Shown piece by piece: positions 54,013-63,071 of a DNA stretch of 64,000 bases. The notes beneath the pieces were generated by a model. The model was not told the DNA's origin, searched no databases, and worked only from the letters and a program-made list of their open reading frames with translations. Position numbers and translations under genes: made by a program. Source of the stretch: JALQUO01 sp964529685 (GTDB lineage Bacteria; Pseudomonadota; Alphaproteobacteria; Rickettsiales; Midichloriaceae); contig CAZGZC010000002.1 in NCBI GenBank assembly GCA_964529685.1, forward strand, positions 124,001 to 188,000, in the 5' to 3' direction. Position 1 is the first letter of the stretch; every line of letters starts with the position of its first letter.

Positions 54013-56013
54013 ATGGCGAAAATATTAATTGATGGGCAAGAGTATATAGTAGAGGACGGCATCACTATAATTCAGGCTTGTGAAGAAACCGGAATCCAAA
54101 TACCTAGATTCTGCTACCACGAGAAATTAGCAATTGCAGGTAATTGTAGAATGTGTTTAGTTGAGGTTGAGAAAGCACCAAAGCTAGTAGCTAGCTGTTC
54201 TATAAATGTTACTGAAGGGATGGTTATAAAAACTGAGTCTGAAATGGTTAAAAAAGCTCGTGAAGGCGTTATGGAATTTCTATTGATTAATCATCCGCTG
54301 GACTGTCCTATTTGTGATCAGGGTGGTGAATGTGACTTGCAAGACCAAGCTTTTAAGTATGGACGCTGTAAAAGTGATTATAATGAAGAGAAAAGGGCTG
54401 TACAAGATAAGTATATGGGTCCTCTTATTGCAACTAATATGACTCGCTGTATCCACTGTACAAGGTGTGTTAGATTCCTAGAAGATATAGCTGGAACAAA
54501 TGAGTTAGGGGCTATAGGCCGTGGTGAAAATATGGAGATATCAACCTATGTTGAAAAGTCCATTAAATCTGAACTGTCTGGCAATATCATTGACTTATGT
54601 CCAGTGGGCGCTCTCACTTCTAAACCTTATGCTTTTACTGCTAGAAGCTGGGAATTAACTCATACTTATTCAATAGATGTCATGGATGGAGTTGGATCTC
54701 ATATAAGAATAGACACGAGAGGTAATGAGGTAATGAGGATATTACCGCAAGCTTGTGAAGAGATAAATGAAGAATGGATTTCTGATAGAACTAGATTTTC
54801 ATATGATGGTCTTAAATACCAGAGGCTTGATAGGGCTTTTGTTAGAAAAAATACATCTTTTCTAAAACCAGTAAATTATAAATTTGCTATTGATAAGGCT
54901 GCTGAGGCAATTAGAGGAAGCGATAGTCTCGGTATAATTATTGGTAAATTAAGTGATGTTGAAACTATCTTTGCTGCCAAGACTCTACTTCATAAGTTTG
55001 GTAGTGGTTACATTGACTTTGAAGCTAACTTACATGGATTGGTATCTAAACACCGTGGAGACTATATATTGAACTCTACAATAGCCAAAATTGAAGAGGC
55101 TGATCAGTTACTTCTCATAAATACAAATCCACGACATGAAGCAGCAGTAATCAATTCTAGAATTAGAAAAGCTGTAATCCATAATAAGATGAAGGTTGCA
55201 TTTATTGGACCAGAAATTGATCTGAACTATGATCATGAGACACTAGGAGATGATTCAGTCAAAATCCTGAAAGCTCTGCTAAATGGTAGAAACGACTATT
55301 ATAAGGTACTAGAAAGTGCCAAGAAACCAATGATGATTATCGGCAGCAGTATAAGTGATGATCTGCTGAAGCTCTGTAAAAAGGTAGCTCTAAAGTATAA
55401 TTATATCTCTGAGGAATGGAATGGATTCAATGTTTTACATCACTCAGCAGGAGCTGTAGGTGCGCTAGATATGAAAATTGTTAATCACAGCGCGAAGAAG
55501 AAAAAGCTATCTGATTGCAATACAGTTATTCTGTTTGCTTCTGATGATATTGATCTTGAACTGCTAAAAGGGAAAAAAGTGATCTATATTGGCCATCATG
55601 GAGATAACAGTGTCTATAGAGCTGATATAATTATTCCTAGCCCTGCTTTTCCTGAGAAATCTGGCACTTATGTTAACACCGAAGGTCGAGTTCAACGGAC
55701 AACCCATGCAGTAAAACAGTTGGGAGATGCATATACTGAATATAAGATTGTATTTGATATTGCTAGAGAGTTAGACTTAGAGATCGATTTAAGAGACTTA
55801 AAAGCTGTTAGAAATGGCATGGCTAAGGCAAATAAAGTCTTTGCAAGTGAAAATCTTGGAAATATTCTTCCATCTGAGATGGATCTCCAACTACCTGAAG
55901 AAGTTAAAATTAAGTTATTTAAGTTCCAATATCCAATCACTAATTTCTATATGACTGACTCTATTTCAAGATCATCTAAAGTGATGGCTGAGTGTGTAAA
56001 AGCTAATTGTTAG
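54013..56013 (+). CDS. nuoG: NADH-quinone oxidoreductase subunit G
   Basis: The iron-sulphur subunit of complex I. The 666-residue protein has the [2Fe-2S] ligands Cys34, 45, 48 and 62 (PRFCYHEKL, GNCRMC, VASCS), the [4Fe-4S] set HPLDCPICDQGGECDLQD, then CIHCTRCVRFLED and DLCPVGALTSKPY. The molybdopterin-like region is retained (ITNTNPRHEAAVINSRIRK-type). Length is typical. Other nuo genes are not adjacent. Works with MidA/NDUFAF7 and ubiquinone synthesis genes. Confidence 0.96.
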   Translation: MAKILIDGQEYIVEDGITIIQACEETGIQIPRFCYHEKLAIAGNCRMCLVEVEKAPKLVASCSINVTEGMVIKTESEMVKKAREGVMEFLLINHPLDCPICDQGGECDLQDQAFKYGRCKSDYNEEKRAVQDKYMGPLIATNMTRCIHCTRCVRFLEDIAGTNELGAIGRGENMEISTYVEKSIKSELSGNIIDLCPVGALTSKPYAFTARSWELTHTYSIDVMDGVGSHIRIDTRGNEVMRILPQACEEINEEWISDRTRFSYDGLKYQRLDRAFVRKNTSFLKPVNYKFAIDKAAEAIRGSDSLGIIIGKLSDVETIFAAKTLLHKFGSGYIDFEANLHGLVSKHRGDYILNSTIAKIEEADQLLLINTNPRHEAAVINSRIRKAVIHNKMKVAFIGPEIDLNYDHETLGDDSVKILKALLNGRNDYYKVLESAKKPMMIIGSSISDDLLKLCKKVALKYNYISEEWNGFNVLHHSAGAVGALDMKIVNHSAKKKKLSDCNTVILFASDDIDLELLKGKKVIYIGHHGDNSVYRADIIIPSPAFPEKSGTYVNTEGRVQRTTHAVKQLGDAYTEYKIVFDIARELDLEIDLRDLKAVRNGMAKANKVFASENLGNILPSEMDLQLPEEVKIKLFKFQYPITNFYMTDSISRSSKVMAECVKANC

Positions 56014-56111
56014 TCAATTCCTATAAAAAATCATCAAAATACAACTTATAGTAGAATTTTTAATATCTCTCGTATATAATATAAATTATAAACAAGAACA
56101 AATAAATTATT

Positions 56112-56549
56112 ATGCAATATTTAAATTGTGCTGGAGTTCCTCTAGCTACGAGTTTTACTATTGGTGAGATATATTCTTCTTTAAATGAAGAACGAATGTT
56201 AGGAACTTTTATTGAAAAATCATTTCAATCATATGTTGATGGATCATCAATAACTTCATTACTATCTTTTACAATCCCAGCAATAGCTCTCACTACCATT
56301 GATCAGTTTGGAAACCTATTTGATAATAAGCTTCCGCAATATGGATTAACTCTTCTAGAGAATTTTACAAGAAATATAACTATGTTTGAGTTATTAACTC
56401 AAGATTCATCCTTAACAGCAAGTATCATAGAAAATGTTCAAGAGTGTTTTGGAAATGTTCAAGAATGTTTAAAAGATCCATTAGATCTAATAGAACCAGT
56501 TATGATACAAGCCTGCTCTTTCAAATATATTTTAGATAGTAAGGATTGA
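56112..56549 (+). CDS. Hypothetical protein, paralogue of the gene at 62319
   Basis: The 145-residue protein has no recognised domain. It shares DNKLPQYGLTLLE with DNKPLQYGLTALE, and SFKYILDS with AFKYILDS, in the gene at 62319. A hydrophobic helix lies near SSITSLLSFTIPAIALTTI. It holds a 21-base imperfect tandem repeat encoding NVQECFG-NVQECLK. Not found in any family I know; probably lineage-specific. Confidence 0.62.
   Translation: MQYLNCAGVPLATSFTIGEIYSSLNEERMLGTFIEKSFQSYVDGSSITSLLSFTIPAIALTTIDQFGNLFDNKLPQYGLTLLENFTRNITMFELLTQDSSLTASIIENVQECFGNVQECLKDPLDLIEPVMIQACSFKYILDSKD
56433..56474. repeat. 21-bp imperfect in-frame tandem repeat
   Basis: Units at 56433-56453 and 56454-56474 share AATGTTCAAGA.TGTTT and encode NVQECFG and NVQECLK. 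The copies differ at a few bases. Confidence 0.88.
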
Positions 56550-56571
56550 AAGCTCTCTTATCCTCACTGAA

Positions 56572-57945
56572 TCAAATATGGATAGCAATTCCTAGTGAAT
56601 GTAGTGCTGATTCATATAGCATTTCAGATAGTGTCGGGTGAGGGAATATTGTCCTAATTATATCTAGGTCAGTCAGTTCTCCAGTTTTTGCAACTATATA
56701 GGCACCAATTATTTCAGTTACTTCAGAACCAATCATATGTACTCCCAATATCTCACCAGTATTCTTATCAAACATTGTTTTTATCAACCCCTGCGTCTCA
56801 CCTATTGCTATAGCCTTGCCATTGCCTATAAATGGGAATCTGCCGACATTTATCTCATGACCTGCAGCTATTGCCTGATTTTCAGAGAGTCCAATGCTTG
56901 CTATTTGCGGACGGGAGTAGATACAACTTGGGATTTGATCTTTACAGATTGGGTGAGTTAGGTGACCTGCTATCTTTTCAACACAAACTATTGCCTCATG
57001 GCTTGCCTTGTGAGCTAAAAATGGTGGCTGAGTTATATCACCAATTGCATATACTCCAGCTTCATCACTTACCATCCACTCATTAGTTACTATATGCCCT
57101 GATTGCGTTAGTTTGATTTTTGTATTTTCAATCCCTAAATTATCAGTATTTGGTATAACTCCGGCAGCTGATATAACTCTTTCAAACTCCGTTATATTAC
57201 CATTTATTTCTACTAATACTCGCCCATTTGCAGTTGAACATTTACCTAATTTAGCTGAGGTAATGATCTTTATCCCATTCTTCTCAAACTCCTTCTGTGC
57301 CAGTTTAGATATCTCTTCATCTTCACTCATGAGAATCCTGTCACCTACTTCAACTACAGTTATATTACAGCCAAGATCGTTGTAGAAACTAGCATACTCA
57401 ATTCCAATTGCACCAGCGCCAACAATCATAAGGCTTTTTGGCATATCTTCAGGCACCATTGCGTCTTTATAGTCCCAAACAAGCTTATTATCTATTGGGA
57501 TATTTGGTAATACACGCGGCCTAGCACCAGTTGCAAGAATTATATACTTTGCTGAGATCTCCATACCATTAACTGAAATTTTACCATTGCCTAACAATTT
57601 CCCGTGACCATTTATGACTTCGATTTTATGCTTTTTCATGAGAGATTTTATCCCATTGCTCAGCTGTTCAGAGGCAGCTCTAGATCTAGAGATTACATGT
57701 TTAAAGTTGACTTTTACATCTCCTGATATGCTAATTCCATACTGCTGACTGGACTTTATCAGATGATAAACCTCAGCTGACTTTAACAGTGCTTTGGTTG
57801 GTATGCACCCCCAGTTGAGACATACACCGCCAAGTTTGTCTTTCTCTACTACAGATACTTTAAAACCTAGCTGAGCTGCTCTAATTGCGGCCACATACCC
57901 ACCTGGGCCGCCTCCAACTACAACTACATCAAATGACTGATTCAT
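56572..57945 (-). CDS. lpdA: Dihydrolipoyl dehydrogenase
   Basis: The E3 subunit of pyruvate and 2-oxoglutarate dehydrogenases. The 457-residue flavoprotein has GGGPGGYVAAIRAAQLG (FAD), redox disulphide GGVCLNWGCIPTKALL, the NAD loop GAGAIGIEYASFYNDLG, AIGDITQPPFLAHKA, and the C-terminal HPTLSEMLYESALHS with the active-site His. Length is typical. A diverged piece of an E3 C-terminus lies upstream at about 58130-58215. Confidence 0.97.
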   Translation of the reverse strand: MNQSFDVVVVGGGPGGYVAAIRAAQLGFKVSVVEKDKLGGVCLNWGCIPTKALLKSAEVYHLIKSSQQYGISISGDVKVNFKHVISRSRAASEQLSNGIKSLMKKHKIEVINGHGKLLGNGKISVNGMEISAKYIILATGARPRVLPNIPIDNKLVWDYKDAMVPEDMPKSLMIVGAGAIGIEYASFYNDLGCNITVVEVGDRILMSEDEEISKLAQKEFEKNGIKIITSAKLGKCSTANGRVLVEINGNITEFERVISAAGVIPNTDNLGIENTKIKLTQSGHIVTNEWMVSDEAGVYAIGDITQPPFLAHKASHEAIVCVEKIAGHLTHPICKDQIPSCIYSRPQIASIGLSENQAIAAGHEINVGRFPFIGNGKAIAIGETQGLIKTMFDKNTGEILGVHMIGSEVTEIIGAYIVAKTGELTDLDIIRTIFPHPTLSEMLYESALHSLGIAIHI

Positions 57946-58129
57946 AACTTTTTCAATGATTATAGCAATTAATCGGTGAAATTGGAACTAGAGCTTATCG
58001 ACTCTGCCGTAGCCATGGTTTGCTGTTTATAAAGAAAGTTCATCTTAGTTATCTGTAAGCATGAGTATTAGCATTTTGCTACTAAAACCAATACAAAGCA
58101 CAACCCTACACACTCAATAGATAATGAAA

Positions 58130-58215
58130 ATGCTTCTTGAACCAAAGATGAATAATGATTGCAGCGCTGATTCATGTAGCATTTCAGATAGGATTGGGTG
58201 AGAGAGAATTATTTG
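58130..58215 (-). pseudogene. Remnant of a second dihydrolipoyl dehydrogenase C-terminus
   Basis: The minus strand reads SPNPILSEMLHESALQSL, matching FPHPTLSEMLYESALHSL at the C-terminus of lpdA, including the active-site region (His replaced by Asn). DNA identity to lpdA is partial. Many Rickettsiales have two lpdA genes, so this may be what is left of one, or a local copy. The remaining 495-base gap (57946-58440) has no intact gene; 58250-58400 has a signal-like piece LLNLAPLSLLTNSFA without a usable start. Confidence 0.65.
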
Positions 58216-58440
58216 TTTATTTATTATTTTCACTCTTTTTCGCTAGAAACTATATTAGTATTTGCAGAACTAACATTTACTATATCTGCAAAAGAGTTTG
58301 TTAATAGACTTAGAGGAGCTAGATTTAATAATGTTTTTTGTTGTTAAATATGATTTGCCATAAGTTAAATTATGACATCGTCTTTTGAGAAAATACTGGT
58401 TTCATAAAAAAAGATCGAATTTAATCTAGACTAAACTCTA

Positions 58441-59262
58441 TTACATTAGCCATGCATCTTTGATTTCCTGTAATGATCCATCTTTTTTCATAATACTAAG
58501 TGCTTCATTGATTTTTTTCCCTAACTTAGACCCTCTCTTAGATGCGATTGAGATTCCAGTTTTATTAACATTGTCTAAGATTATCGATGATAAAGCAGCA
58601 TTATTATTAATTCTTATAATTTCTTTAGCAGATATGTCATCTATTAGTATACCATCTAGCCTACCATTTTTAAGATCTTCAACTAGCTCAACAATTCTAT
58701 CCATACTAACTACATCTACATCTAAGTGCTGATTAATTATCCATGAATACATGAGACTACCAGTTTGAACACCTAATCTCATACCTTTTTTAATAGGATT
58801 ACTTTTATCATAATCACCAGATATAAGCAATGAAAATTCATTATGATAATATGGAGTAGAAAAATCAACTTGACTCTTTCTCTCTGGAGTCTCAAACATA
58901 CCTGAAATTATAATATGTATATCTCCATTTTGCAGAGCTGGAATGAGAGAGTAGAATTGCATATCTCTAACAACAATATTTATTTTTAATATTTCTGCTA
59001 TCTTTTTGATTACATCTATGTCAAAACCAATAATTTCTCCGTCCTTAACAAACTCAAATGGCATGTAATCAGCTGAAGTACCTATAATCACTGTATCAGG
59101 TTCATCACTAATTGAATCTTCAGCTGACAAACCATTATTATATAATACACTTTCTTCTTCTTTTGATTTATTTTCTTCTTCACCACAGCCAAGCAATAGA
59201 AATGTAACAGCTAATAGCAGCGATTTTAAGATTTTGCTATGAAAAGTAATACTAGCTTTCAT
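58441..59262 (-). CDS. Amino-acid-type ABC transporter substrate-binding lipoprotein
   Basis: The 273-residue protein has a lipoprotein signal LLLAVTFLLLGCGEEE with lipobox LLGC (Cys near 26), then an acidic linker. The SBP_bac_3 fold follows: IIGTSADYMPFEF, GFDIDVIKKIAEIL, LIPALQNGDIHIIISGM, FSTPYYHNEF and LGVQTGSL. This family binds polar amino acids. No adjacent permease or ATPase is present. It is tethered to the inner membrane or outer membrane facing the periplasm. Confidence 0.9.
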   Translation of the reverse strand: MKASITFHSKILKSLLLAVTFLLLGCGEEENKSKEEESVLYNNGLSAEDSISDEPDTVIIGTSADYMPFEFVKDGEIIGFDIDVIKKIAEILKINIVVRDMQFYSLIPALQNGDIHIIISGMFETPERKSQVDFSTPYYHNEFSLLISGDYDKSNPIKKGMRLGVQTGSLMYSWIINQHLDVDVVSMDRIVELVEDLKNGRLDGILIDDISAKEIIRINNNAALSSIILDNVNKTGISIASKRGSKLGKKINEALSIMKKDGSLQEIKDAWLM

Positions 59263-59287
59263 TTTTTTAATAGAAATTAGTGAGTTT

Positions 59288-59373
59288 TGGTGCCCCTAGC
59301 CGGACTTGAACCAGCACATCTTTGAAGATAACAGATTTTGAGTCTGCCGCGTCTACCATTCCGCCACAGAGGC
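59288..59373 (-). tRNA. trnL: tRNA-Leu (anticodon CAA)
   Basis: An 86-base tRNA with a long variable arm, on the minus strand. Acceptor GCCTCTG/TAGGGGC has G-T pairs. The anticodon stem is GCAGA/TCTGT around loop CTCAAAA, so the anticodon is CAA. The T arm has GCTGGTTCAAGTCCGGC, and CCA is encoded at 59290-59288. The variable arm pairs ATCTT with AAGAT. Confidence 0.95.
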
Positions 59374-59422
59374 AACTTTCAAGCCATTATATATAATAAT
59401 TTTCTTTTTGTAAATAATTAAC

Positions 59423-59866
59423 TTAGTTTGATAGAAATATAGAACCATCTTCAGCAATCTTACCTGTTAATAGCTTGTTTGTATCGAGAGTTTTAACTTT
59501 AATTGTATCACCTATAGCTCCACTACTAATTGCGGAGGTTTTCACTTCTATTATGAGATTTTTCTTGATAAATTTTGCAGAGACAATATCTCCTTTTTTT
59601 ATGAGATAATTATCAATATAAATATCTGTTTTTTTCAGTGGTTTTCCAGCTTCTAGGTCTTTTTTTGCTCTGACATTATCACTATTAATAGATGAGATGT
59701 AACCGCGGCTTGTTTGTGAATTTATAGCGCCAATCGATAGATTATTTTTACTGATCAGTTCGCCTTTTTTTATATCTTTATTAAGGAATAGAACATCTGC
59801 TGCTTCTGCAAAATTTACACTCAAGATGAAAAATAGAGTTATAAATAAATTAAACATTAACAACAC
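59423..59866 (-). CDS. flgA: Flagellar P-ring assembly chaperone FlgA
   Basis: A 147-residue secreted protein. It has an N-terminal signal segment (about 1-22, ending FAEAAD), then an SAF-like domain (KKGELISKNNLSIG, DLEAGKPLKKTDI) and GAIGDTIKVKTLDTNKLLTGKI near the end, as in FlgA. It is needed to polymerise FlgI in the periplasm. It overlaps flgG by 17 bases, so the two are coupled. Confidence 0.87.
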   Translation of the reverse strand: MLLMFNLFITLFFILSVNFAEAADVLFLNKDIKKGELISKNNLSIGAINSQTSRGYISSINSDNVRAKKDLEAGKPLKKTDIYIDNYLIKKGDIVSAKFIKKNLIIEVKTSAISSGAIGDTIKVKTLDTNKLLTGKIAEDGSIFLSN

Positions 59867-60638
59867 GTTCCAGCATTTGATCTGAAATTGTAATAACTTT
59901 TACATTCATTTCATATACTCGTTGGTATTTTACTAGATCTGTCATTTCAATTATTGGATTTACATTTGATCCTTCTAACCAACCAGATCTAACTGTTCCA
60001 TAGTTATCTTGTCCAGCATTACCGAATTGAGCCTCACCAGAAGCATCTGTTTGCAAAAGTATGTTATCACCAATTAATTCCAAACCATTAGGATTAACAA
60101 ACATAGCTATATCGATCTGTCCTAGTTCTTGCGGAGCATCATTTCCCGGGACTTCAACTGAAACAGTTCCATCATTTCTAACAAGTATTTTTTTGTAATC
60201 ATTAGGGATATTTATCCCAGGACTAACTATATATCCCAAAGCAGTTACTAATTGACCTGTATTTGGGTCTACTGTAAAAGTACCATCTCTTGTAAATGAT
60301 TGAGAGCCGTCTGGCATGTTAAGTACAAAATACCCAATTCCATCTAATGACATATCAAGTGGCCTGTTAGTATTTATTGCAGCACCTTGGCTTAAGTCAC
60401 GTATTATTGCTGAAGGAGCCGAGCCAGTACCATATTGTAAACTTGTTGGGACAATTATATCACTACCGGCTTCAACTGCACCACCAGCTCTCCTTTCAGT
60501 CTGGTAATGTAAGTCAGTTGTAGTGAAAAAACCTTTCTTGAATGATGTTGTATTAGCGTTTGCAATATTATTTGAAATATTATCTATAGCAGCCGCTTGA
60601 GCTCCAGCACCAGTTGCTGAAATGTTAAAAGACCTCAT
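59850..60638 (-). CDS. flgG: Flagellar distal rod protein FlgG
   Basis: A 262-residue rod protein. N-terminal heptad motif and signature: GAGAQAAAIDNISNNIANANTTSFKK, then LDMSLDGIGYFVLNMPDGS and FTRDGTFTVDPNTGQLVT, and the C-terminal coiled coil EMTDLVKYQRVYEMNVKVI. Length is typical of FlgG. Followed by flgA in the usual flgG-flgA order. Other flagellar genes are not in the window. Confidence 0.94.
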   Translation of the reverse strand: MRSFNISATGAGAQAAAIDNISNNIANANTTSFKKGFFTTTDLHYQTERRAGGAVEAGSDIIVPTSLQYGTGSAPSAIIRDLSQGAAINTNRPLDMSLDGIGYFVLNMPDGSQSFTRDGTFTVDPNTGQLVTALGYIVSPGINIPNDYKKILVRNDGTVSVEVPGNDAPQELGQIDIAMFVNPNGLELIGDNILLQTDASGEAQFGNAGQDNYGTVRSGWLEGSNVNPIIEMTDLVKYQRVYEMNVKVITISDQMLERVVNV

Positions 60639-60776
60639 TATTCACATTTTTTGTTCAATATATCAAATCAATATATACATCTTTTAATCAAAAATCAAAA
60701 GATATTTTCTATAAAAGTAAATTCCCAATCATCTGTCGCTTTTGTATGAAAAACTACTCGTGAATCAACTAGATAA

Positions 60777-62264
60777 TTGATAAAAAAGATGTATTATAAT
60801 CTCCAATCCTATTATAAAAACGTAAGCAGAAATATACAACTTATAATGAATATTCGTACTAGACAACTAAATATTATTGATCCTGAAGCGAGTGAGTTAG
60901 AATCATTTATTATTGATAGTAGTAATATTTCTCAATACGAAATAGACGATGCTAAGAGATTATTTGATTATTTACAAACTGGCTTTGGAACAGGAGTTTA
61001 TCAAAGAATTTTAAGAAGTTTGAAGTTTTCCTGTATTAATAAAAATAAATCGATAGTTTTAGTTGTCCCAAACGATTTTATAAAAAACATTATTTTACAG
61101 AGCTATTTTCGTGAAATATCATCTTTTGTCCATACAAGTTGTAAATTCGCAAATACGATTGAGGTTGCAGTTAAAAACGAGAAAAAGGTTGAAGAATATA
61201 GATCACCAGTTAAAGCTATTGTCTCTATTAAGATGCAAGAGATAGAGCATATAAAGCCAAATAATTGCAAAACATTTAATCAATTTCTACGTAATAAAAC
61301 TAACGAGTTAGCATACTGGTCTGCAAAGCAGGTTTCTGAAATGATCCTAGATAATGACTATGAGAGCGTATCATCTCTTTTTGTATTTGGTCCAATCGGA
61401 ATGGGAAAAACACATCTTATGCAGTCAATAGTATCCTATGTGAAAACTCAAGGAGAGTCTGCCAAGATTAATTATATCTCAGCTGAAGATTTTAAAGATG
61501 ATTATATAGATGCTGTTAGGAAAAATCAGCTTTACACCTTTAAGAAGAGATTTTCTGATCTAGATGCCTTACTTGTAGATGATGTTCAATTTATACAGTC
61601 TAGTACAGGTAGTTTAGAAAGAGAGTTTGCAAGAATGATAAATAGCTTTGTTGATAGTAGAAGGTGGATTGTTCTTGCGTGCGATAGAGATCCATCTAAA
61701 CTTTCAATAGATGAAAGGACAAAAATTAGAATATCTAGTGGCTTAAAAGCTGATATCAGACCATCAGATTTTCAACTGAGACTTATGATTTTAAAGTCAA
61801 AGTTTGAAGAATTATACAACTCTTATGAGATCCCACATCATCTACTGGAATATATTGCAGAAAATGTATTTATCAGCATTAGAGAACTAGAGTCCAAGAT
61901 TAGAAGTATCATTACCTATGCAATTTCTCTCAAAACAACAGTCATTAGAGAAACAATTGTGAAACAATTTGTAGAAGAGTTACAGGTTGTTAAAGATACA
62001 CCAAAGAATAGCGATATAATAAGCATTGTATGTGATTATTATGGAATAAAGAGTAAAGATCTTTTAGGAGATAGTAGAGTTAAGAAAGTATCGCGTGCAA
62101 GAGCTACAGCTGCATATTTAGCAAGAAAGCACACATCTATGACACTTAAAGACATAGGTGAGATGCTTGATAGAAAACATTCAACTATAATATATCTCAT
62201 AAAAGCTGTAGAAAAAGATAAATCATTTCTCAATGAGGTAATGAAAATCCAACAGATAATATAA
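60777..62264 (+). CDS. dnaA: Chromosomal replication initiator protein DnaA
   Basis: Opens the replication origin. The 495-residue protein has domain I remnants, Walker A GPIGMGKTHLMQ (about 205-216), Walker B DALLVDDVQFIQ (about 263-274), and a domain IV helix-turn-helix with RARATAAYLARKHTSMTLKDIGEMLDRKHSTI (about 442-473). The start could be TTG at 60777 or ATG at 60789, four residues apart. No DnaA-box cluster was seen around it, so this gives no evidence of an origin here. Confidence 0.95.
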   Translation: MIKKMYYNLQSYYKNVSRNIQLIMNIRTRQLNIIDPEASELESFIIDSSNISQYEIDDAKRLFDYLQTGFGTGVYQRILRSLKFSCINKNKSIVLVVPNDFIKNIILQSYFREISSFVHTSCKFANTIEVAVKNEKKVEEYRSPVKAIVSIKMQEIEHIKPNNCKTFNQFLRNKTNELAYWSAKQVSEMILDNDYESVSSLFVFGPIGMGKTHLMQSIVSYVKTQGESAKINYISAEDFKDDYIDAVRKNQLYTFKKRFSDLDALLVDDVQFIQSSTGSLEREFARMINSFVDSRRWIVLACDRDPSKLSIDERTKIRISSGLKADIRPSDFQLRLMILKSKFEELYNSYEIPHHLLEYIAENVFISIRELESKIRSIITYAISLKTTVIRETIVKQFVEELQVVKDTPKNSDIISIVCDYYGIKSKDLLGDSRVKKVSRARATAAYLARKHTSMTLKDIGEMLDRKHSTIIYLIKAVEKDKSFLNEVMKIQQII

Positions 62265-62318
62265 TTAATATTTATGATATATAATATGAAAAATTGAATT
62301 TATAAATTAGTTTTTACT

Positions 62319-62726
62319 ATGAAATATTTAAAATGTGTCAGTGCAACTGTGGCTGTGAATGCTCTTTGTATGTCTTATTGTGAACCATCATTAGTATTAT
62401 CTCCGCTAACTTTATTGGGTCGTGCATTTGTTTTCTCAGTCTCCTCAATACCTGTAATTATATTGCCAGTAATAACTGCTAACATAATTGACGCATCTGT
62501 ACATCAAAAATTTATTGATAATAAACCTCTACAATATGGATTAACTGCTCTAGAAGCTTCATTGGGAACTATTGTGGCTGATCCTGCAAAGCTAGTAATG
62601 GTGATATCAACAGCAGTACAAGCTTTAGCATTCAAATATATCTTAGATAGTGAGAATGCTAGTGAAGAAGTTGAGATTGACAATCCTCTTGATCAACAAT
62701 TATTATTAGATTTATCTATTGAATAA
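62319..62726 (+). CDS. Hypothetical protein, paralogue of the gene at 56112
   Basis: The 135-residue protein has one or two hydrophobic helices (LVLSPLTLLGRAFVFSVSS and IPVIILPVITANII). Shared blocks with the gene at 56112 are DNKPLQYGLTALE and AFKYILDS near the end. It has no clear signal peptide, but the N-terminus is hydrophobic. It is followed directly by a thrS fragment. Function unknown. Confidence 0.62.
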   Translation: MKYLKCVSATVAVNALCMSYCEPSLVLSPLTLLGRAFVFSVSSIPVIILPVITANIIDASVHQKFIDNKPLQYGLTALEASLGTIVADPAKLVMVISTAVQALAFKYILDSENASEEVEIDNPLDQQLLLDLSIE

Positions 62727-62733
62727 AAAATAG

Positions 62734-62997
62734 GCATTTAAGTTAATGAAAGTATCTAGTGCTTACTGGCGTGGAGATAGCAATAATGCAATGTTACAGA
62801 GAATATATGGTACTGCTTGGCGAGATAAAGCTGAGCTTGCAAATTACTTACATATTCTAGAAGAAGCTGAGAAACGTGATCATAGGAAGATTGGTAAGGA
62901 GATGGATCTATTCCATTTTCAAGATGATGCACAAGGCGTAGTTTTCTGGAACAACACTAGATTTCTAGTAAACGCTAAAGCAGCGAGAAGAAGATAA
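62734..62997 (+). pseudogene. Threonyl-tRNA synthetase (thrS) internal fragment
   Basis: The frame reads AFKLMKVSSAYWRGDSNN, MLQRIYGTAWRDKAELANYL, HILEEAEKRDHRKIGKEMDLF, HFQDDAQGVVFW and then a non-matching tail. The match to the ThrS core (between the editing and catalytic domains, about 100 residues) is nearly complete. The remaining protein is absent. The ATG at 62746 is an internal Met, and this piece has none of the ATP-binding motifs 1-3 in full. It is a gene fragment copied from thrS elsewhere on the chromosome. Confidence 0.85.
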
Positions 62998-63071
62998 ATT
63001 AGATGATGTAATTCCACGCTATGTATTAGTCTGCTATCATTTATTATAGATAGAAACAAAATACATCAAAA

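Noticed and set aside
60639..60776. Replication origin next to dnaA
   Set aside because: No cluster of DnaA boxes close to TTATCCACA is visible, and origins are not near dnaA in Rickettsiales in general.
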